Source of the DNA: an uncultured Bacteroidota bacterium
GTDB taxonomy: Bacteria; Bacteroidota; Bacteroidia; Bacteroidales; P3
Assembly: GCA_902774395.1 (NCBI GenBank)
Contig: CACYIK010000009.1
Span: forward strand, 1 to 64,000
Length of the DNA: 64,000 nucleotides
Direction of reading: 5' to 3'
Every line of letters begins with the position of its first letter. The first letter of the stretch is position 1. The notes beneath the pieces were generated by a model. That model searched no databases. It worked only from the letters and a program-made list of their open reading frames with translations, and had not been told where the DNA came from. The position numbers and the translations under genes were made by a program. Shown in pieces: positions 50,709 to 58,671 of this stretch.

Positions 50709-51296
50709 ATGGCCACTATGGATACTCGACCATTGCAGGGAACACAGATATTCGAAGCGATAGACGCCACTGGCACTATCCGCAAGGACGACCCCCGTTT
50801 ACGCGACATCGAAGCAGAGATGATTCGCAGCCACGCCCTTTGCCTGCAAATCTCGTCCAAAAGACCCACCGACCCCGACTACAAGGGGCTGTTGGAGGAA
50901 CTGTTCCAGTGCGAACTCGACGACAGTGTGGCCATCGTTTCGCCCTTCTATTGCGATTGTGGCTGCCGGATGAAAATAGGGAAAAACATCATCATCAACA
51001 AAGGGGCAACGATACTCTCGCCCGGGATAGTCGAAATCGAGGACAACGTGTTGATTGCCCCCGAGGTCAAAATCACAACTGTCGACCACGACCTGAGCGA
51101 CAGGCACAATTTGTTTCATTTCAAGAAAGTAACCCTCCGGGAGAATGCATGGATATGCATGGGAGCCATCATCTGCCCGGGCGTGACCATAGGAAGGAAT
51201 GCCGTCGTCGCCGCCGGTGCCGTCGTCACCAAGGATGTGCCCGACAACACGGTGGTGGGAGGAAACCCCGCCCGGGTCATCAAAACGATTGGCTGA
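50709..51296 (+). CDS. Sugar O-acetyltransferase (maltose/galactoside acetyltransferase family)
   Basis: 195 residues from the ATG at 50709; an in-frame upstream extension crosses the promoter and is rejected. Left-handed beta-helix hexapeptide repeats (IGKNIIINKGATILSPGIVEIEDNVLIAPEVKI pattern) with the active-site histidine in TTVDHDL, and the family ending AVVAAGAVVTKDVPDNTVVGGNPARVIK. It transfers acetyl from acetyl-CoA to a sugar or similar acceptor; the natural substrate is unknown. Confidence 0.88.
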   Translation: MATMDTRPLQGTQIFEAIDATGTIRKDDPRLRDIEAEMIRSHALCLQISSKRPTDPDYKGLLEELFQCELDDSVAIVSPFYCDCGCRMKIGKNIIINKGATILSPGIVEIEDNVLIAPEVKITTVDHDLSDRHNLFHFKKVTLRENAWICMGAIICPGVTIGRNAVVAAGAVVTKDVPDNTVVGGNPARVIKTIG

Positions 51297-51409
51297 GCCT
51301 TGCCATGTCAATATCGGCCCGACACCAGTCTTTCTGTCGGTGACCACCGAGGCTTCTTTGTCGGCATGGTAGTCTTGGAGGAAGTGTCCGTGAGCTATAT
51401 TTGTGACTT

Positions 51410-51442
51410 AAACGGGTGCTGAATCAAAATCAGCACCCGTTT
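51410..51442. terminator. Bidirectional terminator between the acetyltransferase and PII-like genes
   Basis: A 13-bp perfect stem AAACGGGTGCTGA / TCAGCACCCGTTT with a 7-nt loop, T run to the right and short T run on the other strand. The rest of 51297-51524 shows no gene. Confidence 0.82.
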
Positions 51443-51524
51443 TATTTGCCCTCAACAGCACAGGAGGGCAAGAAAGATTCTTCGACCATTGGGTCAATTT
51501 CCCACGGTAATACTTAGATATTGG

Positions 51525-51818
51525 TTAGACCATCTGCTCGATATTCCAGACGAAAGCCCGGATACCTACCTCTTCATTGCGTTTGTCGAGTTTGCGGACG
51601 GAGAGGAGGAGGTCGTCGACTTTGTCGTCGGGGACGACGGTCATGATGGCGTTGTTCATCTCGGGCCAGGTATGGGTGCCACGGTGGGGCTCTCCCTTCT
51701 CGTTACCGCGACCTTGGACGTTCTCCCAGAAGGTGAAGCCGCGAATGCCCAGCATATCGAGCATATACTCGACACGTTCGTTGTTGGCCTGATTGTAGAC
51801 TATGAGGACTGATTTCAT
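51525..51818 (-). CDS. PII-like small protein of the efflux locus
   Basis: 97 residues (MKSVLIVYNQANNERVEYMLD). The pattern of a short ferredoxin-like fold, with FWENVQGRGNEKGEPHRGTHTWPEMNNAIMTVVPDDKVDDLL, resembles PII-family relatives found with Bacteroidota RND pumps. It lacks the classic T-loop sequence of GlnB. It is 3' of the RND gene in the same direction, with a mirror array between them. It may sense a ligand or regulate the pump; this is inference. Confidence 0.65.
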   Translation of the reverse strand: MKSVLIVYNQANNERVEYMLDMLGIRGFTFWENVQGRGNEKGEPHRGTHTWPEMNNAIMTVVPDDKVDDLLLSVRKLDKRNEEVGIRAFVWNIEQMV

Positions 51819-51821
51819 ATT

Positions 51822-51894
51822 AATTAGGAATTTTGAATTAGGAATTAGGAATTGGACTGAGGCGATAATTCCTAATTCCTAATTGCTAATTACT
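51822..51894. repeat. Mirror-image heptamer arrays after the RND gene
   Basis: AATTAGG-type units (51822-51856, five) face AATTCCT-type units (51867-51894, four), giving a long stem with a 10-bp loop. The right arm contains the stop codon of the RND gene. Confidence 0.85.
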
Positions 51895-54800
51895 CATCAA
51901 GGTTAATGTTCATGAATACGAATTTCTTGCGGATCTTTTCCTGACGCTCGTGGTCACCGCGGCGGTTGAAGGCACCGTAGAGGACAGGGACGACAATGAG
52001 CGTGACGAGGGTGGAGATCAGGAGGCCGCCGATGACGACGATACCCATGGTGGTCCATACCTCGGAGCCTTCGGCCGTGGAGGTGGCCATGGGTATCATG
52101 CCGAGGATGGTGGTGAGGGCGGTCATCATGATGGGTCGTAGACGGCTCTGACCGCTGAGGGCGATGGCTTCGTAGAGAGGCACGTCGCGCTCGCGCATGA
52201 GGTTGATGTAGTCGACCAGCACGATACCGTTCTTGACGACGATACCGATGAGGAGCACGATGCCAAGCATACCCACCATGTCGAGGTTCTCTCCGGTGAC
52301 CAGCAGGGCGAGGATAACGCCTGTGAGGGCGAAGAAGATGGAGATGATGATGATGGCGGGTTTGCCGAAGCTTTCGAACTGCGAGGCCATGACGATGTAG
52401 ACGAGAATGATGATGAGCATGGCGAGGAGACCCATGTCGGCGGTGGAATCCTGCTGGTCCTCATAGCTGCCGGCGAGGGCGTAGTGGACACCCTGCGGGA
52501 TATCCATCTGGTCAATTTCCTTCTGTACGCCCTGGGCAAGTTCGCCGAGCGAGGTGTTGAAGGGCATGACGGTGAGGGAGAGGTAGCGCTGGCGGTTTTT
52601 ACGCTCGATGGTGGGCGGGCACCAGTATTCCTCAACCTTGGCGAGTTCCTCGAGTTTGATGATTTTGCCCGTGGGGGTGGGGATGGAGAGCTGCTCGATG
52701 TCGGAGATGGCGTCGCGGTATTCCTCACGGAGGCGGACGACGATGTTGTACTCCTCGCCGTCTTCCTTGAGGTATCCGGCGGCCATGCCGTTGACGCGGT
52801 TGCGTACATACATGGCGACGGTGGAACCGTTGAGACCGTGGAGTGCGAGCTTCTGCTTGTCGAAGGTAATCTTGAGTTCGGGACGGTCTTCATCGCGGCT
52901 AATCTTGGTGTCGCGGGCTCCGGGGACGTTCTGCTCGATGCGTTTCTTGAGTTCCTGAGTGAAGTTGGTGGTGAGGTCGAAGTCGTAGCCGTAGATTTCG
53001 ACCTGGAGGCTGTTGTTGCTTCCACCCATCATCATGCCGCCTTGGTTGACCTGGTAGGTGACAAGTTCGGGGTATTCGGCGAAGCAGCGGCGGAGTTCCT
53101 CCTGCATCAGGAAGATGGAGCGTTCGCGCTCGAACTTCTTGGTAGCACGGATGGTGATGGAGATTTTGTTGTTGGTGGTGGAGTTGAAGAGGGCAGCGAA
53201 GCCGGCGTCGTCGTTGGAGCCTGCAGAGGTGGAGAGGACGAGGAGGTCGTCGCCGAGGATGCGGCGGATGTCGTCTTCCATGTGGCGTGCGGTCTTGAGG
53301 GTCTCTTCGATGCGGGTGCCGCGCTGCAGCTCGGCGCTGACGGAGATTTGGCCGTTGTCCTGCTCTTTCATGAAGTCCATGCCAATGGAGCCACGAATGA
53401 CGGGAATGAGCGAGACGATAAAGAGGAGGAAGAAGGTGACGAGTGTGACGAGTTTATGACGGAGGCACCAGCGGAGAAGGTTGGCGTATTTGCTTTCAAT
53501 GGCGCTGAAGGCGCGGCCGATGGTCTTCTCGAAGGTGATTTTCTTACGAGCTTTTTTGGCCTCGGCCTCTTCGCGAGCCTCACGGGTCAGGAAGAAGGGC
53601 TTCTCCTTGAGCATCTTGGAGGAGAGCATGGGGATGAGGGTGATGGCGGCGATGGTAGATACGCAGACGACGATGGTGACAATCCAGCCGAGCTCTTTCA
53701 TGAAGATGCCTATCATGCCGGGCAGCATGGTGAGAGGTACGAAGACGGCCACGAGGACGAGGGTGGTGGCGATGACCGAGGTCCACACCTCGTTGGTGGC
53801 GCAGATGGCTGCTTCGCGTGGGTTCTCGCCACGGTCGATGTGCTTGGAGATGTTCTCCAGGACCACAATGGCGTCGTCGACGACCATGCCGATGGCGACG
53901 GTGAGGGAGGCGAGGGATATGATGTTGATGGAGGAGTCGGCGAGGAGGAGGTAGATGAAGGAGGTGACGAGGGAGATGGGGATGGTGAGGCCGATGATGA
54001 TGGTGGCGCGCCAGTTGCCGAGGAAGAGGAGAACGACGAGGACAACGAAGAGGAGGGCGTAGAAGATGGATTCGGCAAGGCCGTTGATGGCGTTGACGAT
54101 TTCCTCGGAGCCGTCGCGGACAAGGGTGGTCTCGATGTCGGGCGGCAGGGTTTTCTGGATTTCCTCCATCTTGGCACGCACTTGGCGAGCGATTTCCACG
54201 GTGTTGGCGCCGGTCTGCTTGGTGATGATGAGGCGTGCGCCGTCTTGAGAGTTGATTTTCTCGTCGAGGGAGAGGTCCTTGATGGTGTCGCGCACGGTGG
54301 CGAGGTCGCGGACGAAGACCTGTTTGCCGGTCATGGTGGTGGCCACGGCGATGTCGGCAATTTCGGAGCTTTCGATGTATTCGCCCTTGACGCGCATCTG
54401 ATACTGTTCCTTGCCCATCTTGACGGTACCGGAGGCGAGGTCGAGGTTGTTTGCCGAGATGGCGTTGCCGACCTGCTCAAGGCTGATGCCGTAGGCGTCG
54501 AGCTGTTTGGGGTCGAGGTCGATATAGACGTAACGCTCGGGGGCGCCGGAGACGGTGATGTTGCCGATGCCGTCGATACGGTTGAGCTCATTCTGCACGT
54601 TGTCCTCGAGGATGCGCTTGAGGCCGGAGTAAGACTCCTTGGCGGTGAAGCCGTAGATCATGACGGGCATGGCCGAGGAGTTGAGCTTCAGAATCATGGG
54701 ACGCGACACACCGTCGGGCAGGTTGTCGTAGATGAGGTCTACATAGGACCGTATGTCGTTGAGAGCTTCGTCGATGTTGGAACCCCATTCGAACTCGAGG

Positions 54801-55075
54801 GTGACGACAGAGATGTTGTCCTTCGAGGTGGAGGTGATGTTCTTCAGTCCGTCGACGGAGTTGAGGGAGTTCTCGAGAATCTTTGTGATATTGGTCTCGA
54901 TGTCGCTGGCGTTGGCGCCGGCATAGGTGGTCATCACGGTGACATAGGGGGGATCCATCTCAGGCATCTGGTCGATAGGCAGACGCGTGAGGGAGAAGAG
55001 ACCCATGATGATGACGGCCACGAATATCAAGCCCGTGGTGATGGGCTTGTTGATTGCTGTTTTGTAAATAGCCAT
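51890..55075 (-). CDS. RND-family efflux transporter (AcrB/MexB-like inner-membrane pump)
   Basis: 1,061 residues. Twelve membrane helices with two large periplasmic loops. It starts MAIYKTAINKPITTGLIFVA. The TM4 proton-relay aspartates are in VAIGMVVDDAIVVLENIS and the second-half motif GIVLLIGIVVKNGIVLVDYINLMRE is present. It exports drugs or lipids with the MFP and TolC proteins encoded upstream. The order TetR-TolC-MFP-RND-PII-like suggests one regulated locus. No tandem array interrupts the frame. Confidence 0.95.
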   Translation of the reverse strand: MAIYKTAINKPITTGLIFVAVIIMGLFSLTRLPIDQMPEMDPPYVTVMTTYAGANASDIETNITKILENSLNSVDGLKNITSTSKDNISVVTLEFEWGSNIDEALNDIRSYVDLIYDNLPDGVSRPMILKLNSSAMPVMIYGFTAKESYSGLKRILEDNVQNELNRIDGIGNITVSGAPERYVYIDLDPKQLDAYGISLEQVGNAISANNLDLASGTVKMGKEQYQMRVKGEYIESSEIADIAVATTMTGKQVFVRDLATVRDTIKDLSLDEKINSQDGARLIITKQTGANTVEIARQVRAKMEEIQKTLPPDIETTLVRDGSEEIVNAINGLAESIFYALLFVVLVVLLFLGNWRATIIIGLTIPISLVTSFIYLLLADSSINIISLASLTVAIGMVVDDAIVVLENISKHIDRGENPREAAICATNEVWTSVIATTLVLVAVFVPLTMLPGMIGIFMKELGWIVTIVVCVSTIAAITLIPMLSSKMLKEKPFFLTREAREEAEAKKARKKITFEKTIGRAFSAIESKYANLLRWCLRHKLVTLVTFFLLFIVSLIPVIRGSIGMDFMKEQDNGQISVSAELQRGTRIEETLKTARHMEDDIRRILGDDLLVLSTSAGSNDDAGFAALFNSTTNNKISITIRATKKFERERSIFLMQEELRRCFAEYPELVTYQVNQGGMMMGGSNNSLQVEIYGYDFDLTTNFTQELKKRIEQNVPGARDTKISRDEDRPELKITFDKQKLALHGLNGSTVAMYVRNRVNGMAAGYLKEDGEEYNIVVRLREEYRDAISDIEQLSIPTPTGKIIKLEELAKVEEYWCPPTIERKNRQRYLSLTVMPFNTSLGELAQGVQKEIDQMDIPQGVHYALAGSYEDQQDSTADMGLLAMLIIILVYIVMASQFESFGKPAIIIISIFFALTGVILALLVTGENLDMVGMLGIVLLIGIVVKNGIVLVDYINLMRERDVPLYEAIALSGQSRLRPIMMTALTTILGMIPMATSTAEGSEVWTTMGIVVIGGLLISTLVTLIVVPVLYGAFNRRGDHERQEKIRKKFVFMNINLDE

Positions 55076-55094
55076 TTTCTTTTATTTCTTTTTT

Positions 55095-55144
55095 CTAGGA
55101 TTTCCTAGGCATTCCTAGGTGCTCCTAGGTTTTCCTAGTTATTC
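55095..55144. repeat. Decamer CTAGG array between the RND and MFP genes
   Basis: Five 10-bp units (CTAGGATTTC, CTAGGCATTC, CTAGGTGCTC, CTAGGTTTTC, CTAGTTATTC), shared with the array after atpB 10 kb away. It contains the stop of the MFP gene. Confidence 0.9.
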
Positions 55145-56176
55145 TACAATCTCTAACTTGTCACCATCCACGAGGCGGGCCTGGCCGGTGACGACGAGCT
55201 GGTCGCCGGCTTTGATGGCACCGGCTTCGACGGGGATGACTTCGATGCGGTCGTCGTAGCGCTGGCCGAGGGTGACGGCGACGCGGCGGGCAGTTCCTTC
55301 CTCATTCACGAAGACATAGCGGTCGTTCGAGCCCGTGAGCTTCAGCACGCTCTGGTAGGGTACGACGATGGCGTCGACTTCGCCGATGGCGAGGTGGGTG
55401 CGGACATACATGCCGGGACGAATCTTCTCACTGGCGTTGGGAATGCTGAGTTTGGCCTGGAAGGTGTGGCTGGCGGGGTCGATGGTGGGATAGACAATCT
55501 CGATGGTGGCGGGGAAAGTGGTGCCGGGGAAGATGTCGCTCTCGATGTCGACCTTCATGCCGGTCTTGACCAAAGGGAAGTAGGTCTCGGGGATATTGAT
55601 GATGGCTTTCAGACGCGAGATCTGGGTGAGGGTGAGGATGGGCGCACCAGTATACATCTCGCCGTCCTCGAAGTTCTTGGCGCTGATGACGCCGGCGAAC
55701 TGGGCTTTGACGAAGGTGTTCTCGTTCTGGAAGCGCTCGGACTCGACGAGTTGGTCGTAGGCGGCCTTGGTCTGGTCGTAGACCTGCTCGCTGATGCTGC
55801 CGCTGGCCTTGAGGGCACTGACGCGGTCGAGCTCGGTCTTGGTGGAGGCGAGGTTGATGCGTGTGGTGTTGAGCTGTGTCTGGTCCATGCGGACGAGCAT
55901 GGAGCCTTTCTGCACACGGCTGCCGACTTCGACATAGATATGTTCGATGTGGCCGGTGATGGAGGGCGAGATGTTCATGGTCTCGTAGCCCTCGAGCGTG
56001 GCAGAGAGTTCGAGGGTCTTGGCGATGCGCTCGCTCTGGAGGGTGAGCACCTGCACTTTTTCGGCTTCTTTCTTGGTGGTGGTGGCGGCTTTGTTGTCGT
56101 CTTTCTTGCTGCCACCGCAGGCGGCGAGGCCGAAGATGGCCAACGCGACGGTTGCGATTCTGATGGTCTTGTTCAT
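55139..56176 (-). CDS. RND efflux periplasmic adaptor (MFP/HlyD-like lipoprotein)
   Basis: 345 residues. Lipobox LAAC with Cys20. Barrel-sandwich and helical-hairpin domains (SPSITGHIEHIYVEVGSRVQKGSMLVRMDQTQ, then INLASTKTELDRVSALKASGSISEQ, quoted as family pattern). Links the inner-membrane pump to TolC. 10 bp before the TolC stop side, in the same operon. Confidence 0.92.
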   Translation of the reverse strand: MNKTIRIATVALAIFGLAACGGSKKDDNKAATTTKKEAEKVQVLTLQSERIAKTLELSATLEGYETMNISPSITGHIEHIYVEVGSRVQKGSMLVRMDQTQLNTTRINLASTKTELDRVSALKASGSISEQVYDQTKAAYDQLVESERFQNENTFVKAQFAGVISAKNFEDGEMYTGAPILTLTQISRLKAIINIPETYFPLVKTGMKVDIESDIFPGTTFPATIEIVYPTIDPASHTFQAKLSIPNASEKIRPGMYVRTHLAIGEVDAIVVPYQSVLKLTGSNDRYVFVNEEGTARRVAVTLGQRYDDRIEVIPVEAGAIKAGDQLVVTGQARLVDGDKLEIVE

Positions 56177-56186
56177 ATTGCGTATT

Positions 56187-57479
56187 TTATTTATTCAAAA
56201 GGATTTCAAGTGCTGTCTGGGCGGAGATGACGTTCATGGCAGCCTGGATGTAACTGTTCTGGGCGGCGATGATGTCGTTGGAGGCTGTGGTGACCTCGAG
56301 GCTCGAGGCACGGCCGTATTTGTATTTTTCAGCGATGTTGGTGAAGACGCGCTGGGTGACGTCGAGGTTGCGGCGCTGGATGTCGTAGGTCTCGAGGGCC
56401 GAGGCTAGGTCGTAGCGCAGCTGGTTGTACTGCACCTGAAGGCCGTCTTCGGCCTGACGACGAGTGTTCTGCGTCTCCTGAAGGGCAATCTTAGAGCTCT
56501 TGACGTTGGAATAGCGGGTGCCGGAGGTGACGAGGGGAAGGCTGATGGAGAAACCCACCATGTTGGGAGGGGTCATATCCATGCCGGTCTCGCCGTAGTG
56601 ATATTTCTTGCTGAACTGATAGTAGGCCGACAGGGTGGGGGTGAAGTCCATCCAGGCCATGGTGACGTTCCTCTCGGCGAGTTTCTCGTTCTGCTCGAGG
56701 AGGCGGTAGTCGTAGTTGTTTTCGGGATGGAAGGTCTCTCCGAGGAGCTGTGCGGCGTCGTTGACGTTGAGGATGGCCTCGACGGGTGTGGTGAGCTCGA
56801 CGGTGGCGTTGACATCGGCACCCAACTGGAGGAGCAGCGAGTTGCGGAGCATCTGGATGGAGCGTTTGGTGGCGTTGATGTTGCTCTTGAGGGTGGCCAC
56901 CTGCACCTGAATCTTGTCGGCATCGACCTGCTCGGCGGCTCCCACGTCGACAGCCGACTGGCTGACGGCAGCGAGGCGTTCGATGTTGGCCAGCGAGGAG
57001 TCGAGGAGTGTTGCCGTTTGCTCCATGACGAGGATGGAGACGTAGACGCTCTTGACTTGCGAGCGAGTGTTCAGTTCGGTCTGCTGGCGGGAGATGTCAG
57101 TCATCTCTTTGGCGATATCCTGCAGCATGACGCCAACAATCTGGGCGCCGGTGACGGCGACAGCGGCGGTGACGCTAAGGCTTCCTGTGGGATCCATAGG
57201 GAGGGAAATGCTTTGTCCTCCCATATGCATCTCCATCTTGTAGCCGCACATGTTCTGGTAGTCGAAGCCTGCCTTGACGGTGGGGAGCATGGAGGAGAGT
57301 GTTTTCCATCGGTCATACTCGGCTTTCTTCATGTCGAGGTCGGCGTTCTTCATTGTGGCATTGTGCTCGACGGCATATTGCTGAGCTTCGCCGAGACTTA
57401 GCCGCAGGGCCTGTTGGGCCGAGGCTGTCAGCCCCAGCGCCAGAAGCGCTAATCCTAATGTCAGTTTCTTCAGTGTCAT
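56187..57479 (-). CDS. TolC-family outer-membrane efflux protein
   Basis: 430 residues from the ATG at 57479 (MTLKKLTLGLALLALGLTASAQQ, a signal peptide); the longer upstream frame is not supported. Two outer-membrane efflux-protein repeats with long coiled helices (YAVEHNATMKNADLDMKKAEYDRWK; VEQVDADKIQVQVATLKSNINATKRSIQM type). Forms the exit duct for the RND pump. Confidence 0.92.
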   Translation of the reverse strand: MTLKKLTLGLALLALGLTASAQQALRLSLGEAQQYAVEHNATMKNADLDMKKAEYDRWKTLSSMLPTVKAGFDYQNMCGYKMEMHMGGQSISLPMDPTGSLSVTAAVAVTGAQIVGVMLQDIAKEMTDISRQQTELNTRSQVKSVYVSILVMEQTATLLDSSLANIERLAAVSQSAVDVGAAEQVDADKIQVQVATLKSNINATKRSIQMLRNSLLLQLGADVNATVELTTPVEAILNVNDAAQLLGETFHPENNYDYRLLEQNEKLAERNVTMAWMDFTPTLSAYYQFSKKYHYGETGMDMTPPNMVGFSISLPLVTSGTRYSNVKSSKIALQETQNTRRQAEDGLQVQYNQLRYDLASALETYDIQRRNLDVTQRVFTNIAEKYKYGRASSLEVTTASNDIIAAQNSYIQAAMNVISAQTALEILLNK

Positions 57480-57496
57480 TGTTATTATATATTTAC

Positions 57497-58144
57497 TTAT
57501 TTCTTTATATCGCCCATCCCCAGGTCTTCGATGAGTTGGCGGAAATGGGATTCTTCTTTTTCGTAGCGGGCGATGGTGTCGACGGTCATCAGTCCTCGCA
57601 GGTAGGTGAAGCATATCTCGCTGGTGTAGCGGGCATATTCACGACTGTCGAGCACTTCCGACATGCGTTTGTGCTGCACAAGGTTACAGATGAATTCTTC
57701 GGCCACCTCGGTGTCGGCGTCGGGTCTGAGGTACTGGTGTTGACGTACATATTCAATGCCGCGGTGGATATAGGTGCGGAAGCACTCGGAGTGGACTTTG
57801 AAGAATCGGTCGTGGAGCTCAGGGTAGCAACGTTCGGCATCTTCGATGAGGTGGTGGTAGCTGTGGTTGACGATGGCGTTGGCGCGAATCATGTACATGG
57901 CTACCAAGAGAGGCTCGTCGACCTTGTGGAATATCTGTTTGTGGAGAGCGTCGATTTCGTCATGCACTCGCATCAGACAGGCCGAAAGCAACTCCTCCTT
58001 GTTGGCGAAGGTCTCGTAGAGCGTCCGTTTGGAGATGTGCATCGAAGTGGCGATGTCGTCCATGGTCACGCCTTTGCAACCGCGCGTGTTGAACATCTGC
58101 ACGGCGGTTTCCACTATTTTCTCTTTCTGTTCTTCTGTTGACAT
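57497..58144 (-). CDS. TetR-family transcriptional regulator of the efflux operon
   Basis: 215 residues from the ATG at 58144. The N-terminal helix-turn-helix reads GVTMDDIATSMHISKRTLYETFANKEELL. The C-terminal ligand domain is variable. It is first of the efflux operon, 17 bp upstream of tolC, so it probably autoregulates the locus. A -7 TATCTTTG (58218-58225) lies 74 bp upstream, next to a 21-bp hairpin. Confidence 0.9.
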   Translation of the reverse strand: MSTEEQKEKIVETAVQMFNTRGCKGVTMDDIATSMHISKRTLYETFANKEELLSACLMRVHDEIDALHKQIFHKVDEPLLVAMYMIRANAIVNHSYHHLIEDAERCYPELHDRFFKVHSECFRTYIHRGIEYVRQHQYLRPDADTEVAEEFICNLVQHKRMSEVLDSREYARYTSEICFTYLRGLMTVDTIARYEKEESHFRQLIEDLGMGDIKK

Positions 58145-58217
58145 CTTCTGTTCAAGTTCTTGGCTATCAGTTGTTGATAGATAGTTCTGCCTTTCTTTTG
58201 GAAGTCGAAAAGCGGTG

Positions 58218-58225
58218 CAAAGATA
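58218..58225 (-). promoter_or_regulatory. -7 element of the tetR efflux operon
   Basis: TATCTTTG on the minus strand. The -33 region would fall inside the 21-bp hairpin immediately upstream, which may double as operator or terminator. Confidence 0.6.
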
Positions 58226-58271
58226 CAAATAAAACTCCGAAAACTAGAAAAGTTTTCGGAGTTTTATTTGT
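58225..58271. terminator. 21-bp perfect hairpin between the second yajC and tetR
   Basis: ACAAATAAAACTCCGAAAACT (58225-58245 in one arm) pairs perfectly with 58251-58271, loop AGAAA. An AT-rich tail on each side allows it to act as a terminator for the yajC transcript. It also overlaps the tetR promoter. Confidence 0.7.
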
Positions 58272-58288
58272 TAAATAATCCTAATGGG

Positions 58289-58579
58289 TTATTTTCTTTC
58301 AGGGATGGGCTGGAGGGTGCCGATTTGCACCTTCATGCGGACGCCTTGGGCGGCTTCGACGGTGGCCATCTCGCCTTCGCGGCTGATGAAGGAGACATGG
58401 ATGCCGCCGGCGGTCATCAGGCGGTCGCCTTTCTGCAGGCTGTTGCGGTATTCGCGCTCTTTCTTGGCTTTCTGAGTGCTGGGACGAATCAGGAAGAAAT
58501 AGAACACCACGATCATGAGCACAATCATGATGATGGTCTTGGCGGACTTGGAAATGTCGAGGAGGATAAGGTCTAACAT
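58289..58579 (-). CDS. Second YajC-like protein
   Basis: 96 residues: membrane helix (TIIMIVLMIVVFYFFLIRP), then STQKAKKEREYRNSLQKGDRLMTAGGIHVSFISREGEMATVEAAQG. The architecture is that of YajC, but the sequence differs from the copy at 23637 (RPSTQKAKK against RPQKKKEKE). It is not in the yajC-ybbR-coaE cluster and stands alone upstream of the tetR efflux locus. It may be a specialised paralogue. Confidence 0.85.
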   Translation of the reverse strand: MLDLILLDISKSAKTIIMIVLMIVVFYFFLIRPSTQKAKKEREYRNSLQKGDRLMTAGGIHVSFISREGEMATVEAAQGVRMKVQIGTLQPIPERK

Positions 58580-58671
58580 AGATTATTGTTTTTTATTTTT
58601 TCAAGAAACGCCGGTGGTGGCTTTTTATTGTTCAGGAACAATATTTTTTTGCGTGTGACGTTATCAGTAAC

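Noticed and set aside
52484..55108. An 874-codon plus-strand open frame opposite the RND gene
   Set aside because: The translation is Asp/Glu/Gly/Val-rich with no recognisable domain, and it is the mirror of a clear RND transporter on the other strand.
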